Under the pieces are notes generated by a model that made no database searches, was not told the DNA's origin, and was given only the letters and a program-made list of their open reading frames with translations. DNA of 16,927 nucleotides, taken from assembly GCA_947468985.1 (NCBI GenBank), contig CANINJ010000008.1, positions 1 through 16,927 of the forward strand, read 5' to 3'. Numbering within the stretch: the first letter of the stretch is position 1; each line of letters starts with the position of its first letter. Below, piece after piece: positions 1 through 7,519 of this stretch. The position numbers and the translations under genes were made by a program. Origin of the DNA: Bacteroidota bacterium. Its GTDB lineage: Bacteria > Bacteroidota > Bacteroidia > Flavobacteriales > Flavobacteriaceae.

Positions 1-218
1 AAAGAATTGGCGTTTATACAGCAAGTGATTATGTAGATATTATGCAAAAATTAATTGATAAATGGGAAATTGATAAAATTTCAAATTTAACAGACGAAGC
101 AGAAAAAGCGCGTGATTATTTGATGAAATTACCAGGAAGAATGGCTAAAATTTCGGAAAGATTAATCATTCCTCAAGAATCTCAAATTTTCAAATGGGTA
201 GAACCAGCGAGAATTTAA
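1..218 (+). CDS. Acyl-ACP desaturase (ferritin-like, stearoyl-ACP desaturase family), C-terminal fragment
   Basis: Only the last 71 codons are in the window, read in frame from base 3 to the TAA at 216-218. The fragment matches the C-terminal region of soluble acyl-ACP desaturases. It has a GVYTASDYVDIM segment, then a DKWEIDKISNLT segment, an ARDYLMKLPGRM segment and a final FKWVEPARI, all in the order and spacing I know from plant stearoyl-ACP desaturases. Family enzymes are di-iron proteins that introduce a double bond into acyl chains carried on acyl carrier protein. The iron ligands (the two EExxH-type motifs) lie upstream and cannot be checked here. A strong hairpin terminator follows 22 bases after the stop codon, so this is probably the last gene of its transcript. 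Identification rests on recalled family motifs. Confidence 0.85.
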   Translation, partial: RIGVYTASDYVDIMQKLIDKWEIDKISNLTDEAEKARDYLMKLPGRMAKISERLIIPQESQIFKWVEPARI

Positions 219-240
219 TGTTTTATTATATGTAATTTTT

Positions 241-285
241 AAATGTTGAGTTTTGAAGTCTGTCTTTAAAATTCAGCATTTTTTA
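241..285 (+). terminator. Intrinsic terminator of the desaturase gene
   Basis: The arms at 241-258 and 264-281 pair over 18 positions with no mismatch if three G-U pairs are allowed, around a 5-base loop (TCTGT). The 3' arm ends in a run of T (279-284), as expected for a Rho-independent terminator. It sits between the desaturase stop (218) and the next start codon (302). Confidence 0.85.
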
Positions 286-301
286 TTTAAATAAACCCAT
301 T

Positions 302-955
302 ATGATAAACCCAGATCTTATTAATGCAACAATTAAATTTGTAAAACGAGAGCTTGAAAATGCTGAAGGCGGGCACGATTGGTTTCACATTCAAAGGGTT
401 TATAAAAATTCATTGTTAATTGCAAATGGTGAAGATTGTGATATTTTAGTAGTGAAATTAGGCGCTTTACTTCACGATATTGCCGACAGCAAATTTCATA
501 ATGGCGATGAAACTGTGGGTCCAAAAAAAGCAAGATTGTTTTTAGAAAGCGAAAATGTATCTGAAAACATGATTGTTCACGTTATTAATATTATAGAAAA
601 TATTTCCTTTAAAGGGGGAAATGTAATCAAAAAATTCCATTCTTTAGAATTAGATATTGTTCAAGATGCCGATCGTTTAGACGCTATTGGCGCAATCGGA
701 ATTGCACGCACCTTCAATTATGGGGGATTCAAAAACAGGTCGTTATACAGTCCAAATATTGCCCCAAATCTTCATATGAACAAGGAAGAATATAAAAATT
801 CAGAGGCGCCAACAATCAATCATTTCTATGAAAAATTGTTGCTTTTGAAAGATATAATGAACACCAAAACAGGAAAAGAAATTGCAACACAAAGACATCA
901 TTTTATGGAATCCTTTTTATCTCAATTTTATGCCGAATGGGATGGGGAGAAGTAA
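302..955 (+). CDS. HD-domain metal-dependent phosphohydrolase (YedJ/YpgQ-like)
   Basis: The 217-residue protein is a single HD domain. The metal-binding signature is complete: H25 and H29 in GGHDWFHIQRV, the H58-D59 pair in GALLHDIADSKF, and the acidic cluster D122-A-D-R-L-D127 in VQDADRLDAIGAIGIARTF. The last motif, with the following FNYGG, is typical of the YedJ/YpgQ subgroup. Some members of that subgroup hydrolyse nucleotides, but the substrate here cannot be read from the sequence. No signal peptide or membrane segment is seen, so it should be cytoplasmic. The ATG at 302 gives the usual family length. It starts only 17 bases after the upstream terminator and I see no convincing TAnnTTTG box in the gap. 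The next gene has its own promoter, so this one may be monocistronic. Confidence 0.85.
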   Translation: MINPDLINATIKFVKRELENAEGGHDWFHIQRVYKNSLLIANGEDCDILVVKLGALLHDIADSKFHNGDETVGPKKARLFLESENVSENMIVHVINIIENISFKGGNVIKKFHSLELDIVQDADRLDAIGAIGIARTFNYGGFKNRSLYSPNIAPNLHMNKEEYKNSEAPTINHFYEKLLLLKDIMNTKTGKEIATQRHHFMESFLSQFYAEWDGEK

Positions 956-972
956 TATCATTCTGATGAAAT

Positions 973-1001
973 TGTAGGGCTATTTATTTTTTGTATCTTT
1001 A
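973..1001 (+). promoter_or_regulatory. Bacteroidota-type promoter for the outer-membrane barrel gene
   Basis: A TTG (973-975) is followed after 18 bases by TATCTTTA (994-1001), one base off the TAnnTTTG -7 consensus. The start codon lies 20 bases downstream, after an A-rich AATAAAAC stretch that can serve as a Bacteroidota ribosome entry site. Confidence 0.55.
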
Positions 1002-1020
1002 AAACCACAAATAAAACAGT

Positions 1021-1707
1021 ATGCGAATTCTATTAATCAGTATTTTATCGGTAACGTTTATTAACGCATATTCTCAAGTTACGCCAGATTTTGAAGCAGT
1101 TGACTCACTTTATAGAGAAGACCAATTTTATATTGGAGTTACTTACAATACGCTTGTAAATCGCCCTACTGGGATTTCTCAAAATAAATTTACACCTAGT
1201 TTTTCTCTTGGAATTTTAAGAGATATGCCTTTTAATAAAAATAGAACCAAATCGATAGCAGCTGGTATTGGCTATTCTATAAATAATTATAATCAAAATA
1301 TATTGATTTCAGAAACCAACGGAATCATAGAATACAATCCAACATCATCGCTAATTAGTTATGATACCAATAAATTGACACTTCACTATTTAGATATTCC
1401 AGTTGAATTTCGATGGAGAACGTCAACCCCTGAAAGTCATAAATTTTGGAGGGTTTATACAGGTTTTAAATTTAGTTATTTGGTTTACGACAGATCAAAA
1501 TATGTTGACAGTCAAGTAACTAATGAAGTTACTGGAAATTCTGATTTGAATAAATTTCAATACGGAACTTATTTAAGTGTAGGTTATAATACGGTAAATT
1601 TCTATGTTTATTATGGCTTAAATCCCATTTTTAAATCGGCATTTTTAAATCGCAATTCTCTTGATGTGAATACTTTGAATTTTGGATTTATGTTCTATAT
1701 ATTATAA
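1021..1707 (+). CDS. Outer-membrane beta-barrel protein, PorT/OMP_b-brl family
   Basis: The 228-residue protein begins with a hydrophobic signal peptide (about residues 1-19, ending AYSQ). The mature part alternates short amphipathic strands rich in Y, F, N and G with polar turns, and it ends in a hydrophobic strand with aromatic residues (NFGFMFYIL). This is the pattern of the small 8- to 10-strand barrels annotated as 'porin family' or 'PorT family' in Flavobacteriia. I do not claim it is the T9SS PorT itself, because the sequence shows no feature that distinguishes PorT from its many barrel relatives. Its TAA stop (1705-1707) abuts the stop of the convergent membrane-protein gene, leaving no room for a terminator between them. 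Confidence 0.7.
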   Translation: MRILLISILSVTFINAYSQVTPDFEAVDSLYREDQFYIGVTYNTLVNRPTGISQNKFTPSFSLGILRDMPFNKNRTKSIAAGIGYSINNYNQNILISETNGIIEYNPTSSLISYDTNKLTLHYLDIPVEFRWRTSTPESHKFWRVYTGFKFSYLVYDRSKYVDSQVTNEVTGNSDLNKFQYGTYLSVGYNTVNFYVYYGLNPIFKSAFLNRNSLDVNTLNFGFMFYIL

Positions 1708-2307
1708 CCAAAAATAAGTTAGAATTATTTGCGGAAGCATCCCCGAAAAGAATCCAATTACCAATTCTTTATTTGTATGCGCTTGCATTTCTAATCTTGA
1801 AGATGCCACAAGTCCATTCATTGCTACAAGAATCGCAATGGTGTAAATAGCATTACTGAGATAGTGAAAACTCAACGCCATTACAAAAGCAGTTAAAGTA
1901 CTAATTCCCAACATGTGAATACTAGCTTTTATTTTCAAAAGTAATAAAATCAACAACAGAAAAGTACTGATTAATCCCCCTAAAAAGTAGTAATATAATT
2001 CTGGAATTACTTCGGCGGTAATGCTTTTTGTAATCAAAAGAAAAATTAAAATAGCGTGAAGTAGCAATGGGAATTTACGTTGTGACAATTGGGAAACCAT
2101 CACTGAATCCACTTTTCCAAAAGAGCGCAATAAGTAATAAAAAGATATTGGAATTAATATAGTAATTATAATGATTTGCAGCAGAATAAGGTACTTTTGT
2201 TGCTCGGTAAAATAGTAATTACTGAAAAGAAAATAGAATAATGTTCCGAAAACTGGCACGAAAATCGGATGAAAAAGATACGAGAAAAAGGATAGAAATT
2301 TTTTCAA
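1702..2307 (-). CDS. Polytopic membrane protein with altered PAP2 phosphatase motifs
   Basis: The 201-residue protein is very hydrophobic, with five to six probable membrane helices (about residues 14-30, 38-60, 80-95, 104-125, 132-167 as one or two, and 182-200). Three stretches line up with PAP2 (type-2 phosphatidic acid phosphatase) motifs. Q76-R-K-F-P80 lies where the KxxxxxxRP motif is expected. A128-S-I-H131 corresponds to PSGH. S170-R-x5-H177-x3-E181 corresponds to SRx5Hx3D with E replacing D. The two histidines and the SR pair are kept; the proline and glycine of PSGH and the final aspartate are not. It may be a divergent or inactive lipid phosphatase-like protein. It starts 13 bases after the rpoN stop on the same strand, so it is probably cotranscribed with rpoN. 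Confidence 0.6.
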   Translation of the reverse strand: MKKFLSFFSYLFHPIFVPVFGTLFYFLFSNYYFTEQQKYLILLQIIIITILIPISFYYLLRSFGKVDSVMVSQLSQRKFPLLLHAILIFLLITKSITAEVIPELYYYFLGGLISTFLLLILLLLKIKASIHMLGISTLTAFVMALSFHYLSNAIYTIAILVAMNGLVASSRLEMQAHTNKELVIGFFSGMLPQIILTYFWL

Positions 2308-2320
2308 ATCAGTTACGTTT

Positions 2321-3787
2321 TTACATTTTCTTTCTCATTCTGGCAACAGGAATATCTAATAGTTCTCTGTATTTTGCTATTGTTCTTCGAGCAATTGGGT
2401 AGCCTTTTTCTTTTAATATCTCTGCCAATTGATCGTCTGGCAAAGGTTTGTGTTTGTCTTCTTCAGCAATTACATTTTGCAAGATTTTCTTAATTTCAAG
2501 CGTTGAAACATCTTCGCCTTGGTCGTTTTTCATTGCTTCAGAAAAGAATTCTTTAATGAGTTTTGTTCCGTAAGGCGTTTCAACATATTTGCTATTAGCA
2601 ACACGTGAAATAGTTGAAATATCAAGACCTACCATATCGGCAATGTCTTTCAAAATCATCGGTTTCATTTTTGTTTCTTCGCCGTCAAGGAAAAACTCTT
2701 CTTGAAAATGCATAATCGCATTCATAGTCACATAAAGTGTTTCTTGGCGTTGTCTGATGGCGTCGATAAACCACTTTGCAGAATCTAATTTTTGTTTGAT
2801 AAACTGAACCGCTTCCTTTTGTGAATTCGATTTATCTCTTGAATCTTTATATGTTTGCATCATTTCCTGATAGTCTTTGGAAACGTGAAGAGAAGGCGCA
2901 TTTCGTCCGTTTATGGCGAGTTCTAATTCGCCGTCTACTATTCTAATGGCAAAATCAGGAACTACATTTTCCGTAATTTTATTATTTCCAGTAAAAGATC
3001 CTCCTGGTTTTGGATTCAATTTTTCTATTTCGTGAATGGCTTTTTTGAGTTGCTCATTTGAAACATTGAATTTCTGAATTAATTTCTCGTAATGTTTTTT
3101 TGTAAAAGCATCAAACTGTTCCGACAAAATAGAAGTCGCCAAAGCTATTGATTCTGTTGGAGTTTTATGTTTCAATTGTAACAACAAACACTCTTGTAAA
3201 TCGCGTGCGCCAACTCCCGAAGGTTCTAATTCATGAATGACGTGCAATAAATCTTCTACCGTTTTTTCATCGGTGTAAACACCTTGCGTAAAGGCCAAAT
3301 CGTCAACAATATCTTGTACACTTCTTCTGATATAGCCCATGTCATCAATATTTCCAACTAAAAATTCAGCAATTTCACGCTCGCTGTCATTTAAAATAAA
3401 GGTATTCAACTGATTAATTAAATCCTGATGAAAGCTCACAGGCGCTGCCAATGGCGACTCTCTGTCTGAATCTTCATCGCTATAATTATTGATTTGAGTT
3501 TTATAATCAGGAATTTCGTCGTTGCTTAAATAATCGTCAATATTGATGTCTTCCGCTTCAATTCGGTCGGATTCAGAAGCATCATAATCATCGTAATCCT
3601 CATTATCATATTCGTCTTTTTCGAAATTATCTTCTTCTTTCCCTGCTTCTAAAGCGGGATTTTCGTTCATTTCTTCCAATAAACGTTGCTCAAATGCTTG
3701 CGTTGGTAATTGAATTAGCTTCATCAACTGGATTTGTTGTGGAGATAATTTTTGTGATAATTTTAAATTTAGGAATTGCTTTAACAT
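2321..3787 (-). CDS. rpoN: RNA polymerase sigma-54 factor
   Basis: I use the ATG at 3787, giving 488 residues that begin MLKQFLNLKLSQKLSPQQ, the usual start of sigma-54 in Bacteroidota. An in-frame GTG at 3805 would add six residues that look untypical. Region I (about 1-48) is rich in Q and L and contains the activator-responsive helices. Region II (about 48-112) is a long, strongly acidic linker rich in D and E. The core-binding region follows, then a helix-turn-helix with DISTISRVANSKYVETPYGTKL. The RpoN box ARRTIAKYRE (466-475) recognises the -24 element. The protein directs RNA polymerase to -24/-12 promoters and needs an ATP-dependent activator; none is encoded in the window. It lies downstream of recO with its own candidate promoter and just upstream of the PAP2-like gene. 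Confidence 0.97.
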   Translation of the reverse strand: MLKQFLNLKLSQKLSPQQIQLMKLIQLPTQAFEQRLLEEMNENPALEAGKEEDNFEKDEYDNEDYDDYDASESDRIEAEDINIDDYLSNDEIPDYKTQINNYSDEDSDRESPLAAPVSFHQDLINQLNTFILNDSEREIAEFLVGNIDDMGYIRRSVQDIVDDLAFTQGVYTDEKTVEDLLHVIHELEPSGVGARDLQECLLLQLKHKTPTESIALATSILSEQFDAFTKKHYEKLIQKFNVSNEQLKKAIHEIEKLNPKPGGSFTGNNKITENVVPDFAIRIVDGELELAINGRNAPSLHVSKDYQEMMQTYKDSRDKSNSQKEAVQFIKQKLDSAKWFIDAIRQRQETLYVTMNAIMHFQEEFFLDGEETKMKPMILKDIADMVGLDISTISRVANSKYVETPYGTKLIKEFFSEAMKNDQGEDVSTLEIKKILQNVIAEEDKHKPLPDDQLAEILKEKGYPIARRTIAKYRELLDIPVARMRKKM

Positions 3788-3842
3788 TTTTCTGATTTTA
3801 TCCACAATGGCTTTGCATTGCTTCTTTGAATTACTAAATTAG

Positions 3843-3856
3843 TATTTGCAAATATA
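3843..3856 (-). promoter_or_regulatory. Candidate rpoN -7 box overlapping a 12-bp palindrome
   Basis: Read on the minus strand, 3856-3849 is TATATTTG, a perfect TAnnTTTG -7 element 61 bases upstream of the rpoN ATG. It overlaps the perfect palindrome TATTTGCAAATA at 3843-3854. I see no good TTTG at the -33 distance. The palindrome could be an operator, but TTTGCAAA after a -7 box also occurs at other promoters in this window. Confidence 0.5.
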
Positions 3857-3927
3857 CTTCTTTTGAAGAATTAAATTTATGAAATATAAGCGTTAGATTT
3901 GATTTTACTTCATTTTTTCACATTCAT

Positions 3928-4641
3928 TTATGAAAAAACTTCTTTCAAAACATCTAATGATTTGGGTTTTTTGAAACTATCTAAATGTAGCGTATAAAAA
4001 TCAATTAAAATTTTTATAAGTATTTGTCTTTCAGTAGTATGAAATGATTTATGGTCGTTTTCAAACTTCAGGTCCAAGAGTTTTTTGAACAAATTGCTTT
4101 CGTGTCGCGTCAACGAGCGAATTCCATGAAATGGAGTGAAAATACCTTCTGACATTTCAAAATAGGGCAAATTTACATCTGAAATATCAGGATAAAAACC
4201 TAAATATTTAGAGGTTTCTAATAAAAAAATTAAATGGAAATTTGCAATTTCATCGTGTGTGTCGAACCATGTTAATGCTGTTTCTAAAAACATAAATAAA
4301 GGCTCATTTTTTTCTTCTTCTTGAATAGAAAAATGCAGCATTTCAGACAGAAACATAACAATAGTGCTTTTGATTACGTCGTTATGAATGGTTTGAAATG
4401 GTATCGCTAATTTTATTTCTTTGAAATTTTCTAAAGTGCCTTTATTTTTGTGAACGGCTTCAATTTCAAGAATTGATAAAGGTTGAAAATAGGCGATTTT
4501 TTGATTTGATTTTCGTGATGAAAAAGCATCTCTAACAAAATAGGATTTTAAACCATCGGATTGAGTAAAACATTTTACAATCAAGCTTTTTTCCTGATAT
4601 TTAATAGAAGAAATAACAATCGCTTTGGTTTTAACTAACAT
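3928..4641 (-). CDS. recO: DNA repair protein RecO
   Basis: The 237-residue protein has the RecO layout. An N-terminal OB fold (about 1-80) opens with LVKTKAIVISSIKYQEKSLI and contains the characteristic GLKSYFVRDAF segment. An all-helical C-terminal region (about 85-237) follows. RecO binds single-stranded DNA and SSB and, with RecR, loads RecA at gaps; it also anneals complementary strands. The four-cysteine zinc finger present in some RecO proteins is absent, since I find only one cysteine. The length is normal for Bacteroidota RecO. It starts 68 bases after the porZ stop on the same strand. I see no TAnnTTTG box in that gap, so it is probably read through from porZ. A weak hairpin (4668-4672 with 4691-4695, inner pair 4677-4680 with 4685-4688) lies between the two genes. 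Confidence 0.93.
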   Translation of the reverse strand: MLVKTKAIVISSIKYQEKSLIVKCFTQSDGLKSYFVRDAFSSRKSNQKIAYFQPLSILEIEAVHKNKGTLENFKEIKLAIPFQTIHNDVIKSTIVMFLSEMLHFSIQEEEKNEPLFMFLETALTWFDTHDEIANFHLIFLLETSKYLGFYPDISDVNLPYFEMSEGIFTPFHGIRSLTRHESNLFKKLLDLKFENDHKSFHTTERQILIKILIDFYTLHLDSFKKPKSLDVLKEVFS

Positions 4642-4709
4642 TTTTTTGTTTAAAATTTATAGTTTAAAGTTGCAGATTGTGAAGACAACCCAACTCAAAA
4701 CCAAAAAAA

Positions 4710-7013
4710 TTACCTAATAATCATTACTTTTTTGACTTTGGCTTCTACTCCGTCTTGTGCAGAAATAAAAATCATATAAACGCCCGAGGCAACTTTATAT
4801 TTGCCAAATGCTTTAGTATCCCACTCGATTGTTCCTCCTTCTGAAATTTCTTCATAAACAAGATTTCCTTCAATATCTGTGATTTTTACGGTGCATTTAT
4901 TTAAAAGTCCACTGATTTTTACTGTTCCTTCAAATTCTGGACGCACTGGATTTGGATATACTAACACATTGTTCAAATCGGAACTTGCATCGGTTGCAGT
5001 GCCTTTAAAACCCACCATTCCTTTGTCAGTTGCAAAAAAAACTTCACCTGTTGTTGGATTTATATCAATGTCATTTATCGCATTACTTGGCAAAGGAGAA
5101 TTGCTTGATGTGAATCGATGTAGCGTTTGTTGCCCATCTGGAGAAAATTGGAAAACACCAGAATCTGCCGTTCCAACCCATTTATTATTGGCTCCATCAA
5201 CTACAATATCTGTAATAAATTGCTCATATAATAATTCTTGCGCCAAACCATCTTCCAAAATTATTATCGGATTTGAGGTTAATTGAACATCTGTAGAAAA
5301 ACGATCTACACTTGAAAGAACCCTTAACCCACTTATTGTTCCTATCCAAAGTTGATTTTTTTTGTCAATTGCAACGACTCTAGAATCTACAACTGGAAGA
5401 TTTCCTAATTCGGCACCTAATGAGATTTTCTTAAAAATATTTCCGTTTTCATTGTATGCCACAACGCCATCATAACTTGAAGCCATCCATTTTGTTCCGT
5501 ATTTATCCACAACAACTTCACCGTAACTGTCATCAAAAGAACGTTGAGAGATGGATTCTAAGTTCACACTCGACCAGTTTCCTTGAGGATCTAATTTTTT
5601 TAATCCGTTTTTATTCCAGCCATTTCCAATCCATAAATTTCCAGTTTTATCAAATGCAGCTCCGTTTATACGAATGTCTTTGTAGTTAGGATTTGGCGGA
5701 TTTAACACTAATGACTGTAATGTGCTGTTGCTTTCATTGAACAAAACCAAAGGAATATCGTCTTCAACTTTTAATAATCCTGAAAAAAAGGAACTTATAA
5801 AAACCTGATTAATATTGTTAGGATTCACTGTAATTTTCGATAATGATTTTGCTCCTAAAACTTGAGAATAGGGAATGTTTAACCAACCATTTTCTGAATA
5901 TTTACTAAACCCATACGTGTTAAGTCCATTAAAATCGTATGTATAAGGATTGTAATCTGCTGAATAACCGCCATAAACCGCCCATAAATTTGAAGTGGCT
6001 GCATTTATTGCAAAAAGGGCGTTTCTTGACGGGCCATCGGGACTTAAATAGTCAAAAACTGTTGGGTTTCCAATTGTTGTTGTTAAAATCCCATCCTCCA
6101 AAGTTCCAATATATACAACGTCATTTATAATAGTAGCACAAGTAAATTTGGCTGTAATATCTGGAATTTGATTACTATTTATTTGTAAAATCAAACTCAA
6201 ATTTTCATTGTAAATATAAATACTGTTAACAGTTGTAATCATTAAATAATTTGCGTTAGCTCTTAAATCTTCAGCAATCAAAGGAAGTGAAACAAAGGAC
6301 ACTAATGCCGTTCCGCTTAATTTAAAAACTTGTCCCCAATTTGAAGTTGCAATCAATTCATTGTTGAAGGTTTCAATTCCAGACCATCCACCACCATTCA
6401 CAACTGTCCATTGGTTGTAATCATTTAAATTTGGATTTGAAATACTTGCTTTACGAATTCCATTTGAAGTTGCAGCATAAATAAAGCCATTATGAATTGC
6501 CGTTTGTGTTACTTTTATTTCTGTTCCGAAATCCCCAATTCTATACGTATCCCCAAAACCTAAAGTCTCCAAATTGTACTGAACTATTCCAAAATCGCAC
6601 GAAACATAAAGAATTCCCTCATTTTCCATAAAATGATTGACTCTTTTTAAATTTTGATTTACGCCATTTGTGATGATATCTACAACATTTAACATTGAGC
6701 CATCTGCTTCGTTCAGAATAATAATTAATCCCGTTTCATATCCAATAATTGTTTTATTAAAAGCAGAACTGTGATACATTGAAGTAATTGTTTGGCCGGA
6801 AAGACCATCAATTGTATTGGTTGTTTTAAGGGAATTGGTTGTGAGATTTTTTGAAAACAGCGTATTTTCTGCTGCTGCAAAAATTATAGTTGGCGATTGA
6901 GAAATATCTTTAATTTGTTTATAAGAGAAATATCCTTTCCACAATTGATTATTTTGTGAAAAGCCAATCTGAGTTGAAAAAACCGTTATGAAAATGGCAA
7001 ATAAATATTTCAT
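4710..7013 (-). CDS. porZ: Type IX secretion system protein PorZ (beta-propeller with C-terminal sorting domain)
   Basis: I choose the ATG at 7013 (767 residues) because it starts a clean signal peptide, MKYLFAIFITVFSTQIGFSQ. The in-frame ATG at 7046 would put 11 extra residues in front and would overlap the promoter. The body is made of propeller-type blades with recurring WIG/WVG turns, for example GNLWIGNGWNKNGL, NQLWIGTISGL and NKWVGTADSGV, as in two-component-regulator propeller repeats. The last 86 residues (682-767) form a T9SS type A sorting domain, with YPNP at its start, a GKYKVASGVYMI motif and a basic KKVMIIR tail. In Porphyromonas, PorZ is a cell-surface part of the T9SS attachment complex that binds anionic LPS, and it carries the same kind of C-terminal domain. 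Length, N-terminal sequence pattern and domain order all fit. A general propeller T9SS cargo protein is the alternative. Confidence 0.85.
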   Translation of the reverse strand: MKYLFAIFITVFSTQIGFSQNNQLWKGYFSYKQIKDISQSPTIIFAAAENTLFSKNLTTNSLKTTNTIDGLSGQTITSMYHSSAFNKTIIGYETGLIIILNEADGSMLNVVDIITNGVNQNLKRVNHFMENEGILYVSCDFGIVQYNLETLGFGDTYRIGDFGTEIKVTQTAIHNGFIYAATSNGIRKASISNPNLNDYNQWTVVNGGGWSGIETFNNELIATSNWGQVFKLSGTALVSFVSLPLIAEDLRANANYLMITTVNSIYIYNENLSLILQINSNQIPDITAKFTCATIINDVVYIGTLEDGILTTTIGNPTVFDYLSPDGPSRNALFAINAATSNLWAVYGGYSADYNPYTYDFNGLNTYGFSKYSENGWLNIPYSQVLGAKSLSKITVNPNNINQVFISSFFSGLLKVEDDIPLVLFNESNSTLQSLVLNPPNPNYKDIRINGAAFDKTGNLWIGNGWNKNGLKKLDPQGNWSSVNLESISQRSFDDSYGEVVVDKYGTKWMASSYDGVVAYNENGNIFKKISLGAELGNLPVVDSRVVAIDKKNQLWIGTISGLRVLSSVDRFSTDVQLTSNPIIILEDGLAQELLYEQFITDIVVDGANNKWVGTADSGVFQFSPDGQQTLHRFTSSNSPLPSNAINDIDINPTTGEVFFATDKGMVGFKGTATDASSDLNNVLVYPNPVRPEFEGTVKISGLLNKCTVKITDIEGNLVYEEISEGGTIEWDTKAFGKYKVASGVYMIFISAQDGVEAKVKKVMIIR

Positions 7014-7032
7014 TATTGATATAATTGAAAGA

Positions 7033-7040
7033 CAAATATA
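7033..7040 (-). promoter_or_regulatory. Candidate -7 box for porZ
   Basis: The minus strand reads TATATTTG from 7040 to 7033, a perfect TAnnTTTG. It ends 19 bases upstream of the ATG at 7013, which supports that start over the one at 7046, since the latter lies upstream of this box. A matching -33 TTTG is not evident. Confidence 0.5.
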
Positions 7041-7081
7041 ATACAAAACACAGCGAATCTGAATTTCATATAAGAACTAAA

Positions 7082-7134
7082 AAAGCAAACCGTTACTATA
7101 CCTCCTCTTTAAGTTCTAATACCTAACTTGCTTT
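7082..7134 (-). terminator. Possible weak terminator after the small membrane protein gene
   Basis: AAAGCAA (7082-7088) and TTGCTTT (7128-7134) can pair around a long loop, which itself holds a 5-bp pair (7111-7115 with 7125-7129). Read leftward, the structure ends in a run of T (complement of A at 7079-7084), as a terminator for the leftward gene ending at 7189 would. The long loop makes this uncertain. The rest of the gap 7014-7188 holds the porZ -7 box and nothing else I can identify. Confidence 0.25.
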
Positions 7135-7188
7135 AAATATTTTATGTGTTTATCGTAAAAAACTCAAAACTGGTGAACTAGAATTAAT

Positions 7189-7509
7189 TTACAAACCGTC
7201 TAATTCTTCTAAATCTTTCTTGGCTTCTTTTTTAGATTCAGATTTTTTAGTGTCAAATTGTTTGTCAACAACCACTTCGTCTTTGGTAAAAACTTCTTTT
7301 CCAACTACAAATACAAGTGATAAAATGGCAAATAGCAAAGTTACTTTTACTACTTTTTGTTGTTTTAAATCTGATTTTTTGAGTGCTAAAAATCCAAATA
7401 GTATTGCAATTCCAATTGGAATTACCGCCAAAGTTCCTAAAGGTAAAAAAGCAAATACAATGCTTAAAGCAGTAAAAACAATTGCTAAAACTAAAAATAA
7501 TTTTCTCAT
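7189..7509 (-). CDS. Small membrane protein with charged C-terminal tail, function unknown
   Basis: I do not recognise a named family. The 106-residue protein has three predicted membrane helices (about residues 4-21, 24-43 and 55-71). A highly charged tail of about 35 residues follows, rich in K, D and E and without hydrophobic stretches. It starts 10 bases after the stop of the exported DUF3108 gene on the same strand, so the two are almost certainly cotranscribed. Helix packing is tight and Leu/Ile/Val/Phe-rich, as in small accessory membrane proteins. An open frame on the opposite strand covers the same bases, but it lacks family features and a promoter, so I take this strand as the real gene. 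Confidence 0.7.
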   Translation of the reverse strand: MRKLFLVLAIVFTALSIVFAFLPLGTLAVIPIGIAILFGFLALKKSDLKQQKVVKVTLLFAILSLVFVVGKEVFTKDEVVVDKQFDTKKSESKKEAKKDLEELDGL

Positions 7510-7519
7510 AATTGGGTTT

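Noticed and set aside
3788..3805. GTG start that would extend RpoN by six residues
   Set aside because: The sequence MLKQFLNLKLSQKLSPQQ is the usual sigma-54 start in this phylum, so I use the ATG at 3787.
4668..4695. Hairpin between porZ and recO as a terminator
   Set aside because: The stem is short with an internal loop and is not followed by a T run on the minus strand; at most a weak intercistronic structure.
4879..5286. Plus-strand open frame of 135 codons inside porZ
   Set aside because: It lies wholly within the sorting-domain and last-blade coding region of porZ on the other strand; that reading has clear domain motifs, while this one has none.
7014..7046. Upstream ATG adding 11 residues to PorZ
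   Set aside because: It would put extra residues in front of a clean signal peptide, and the ATG lies upstream of the candidate -7 box at 7033-7040.
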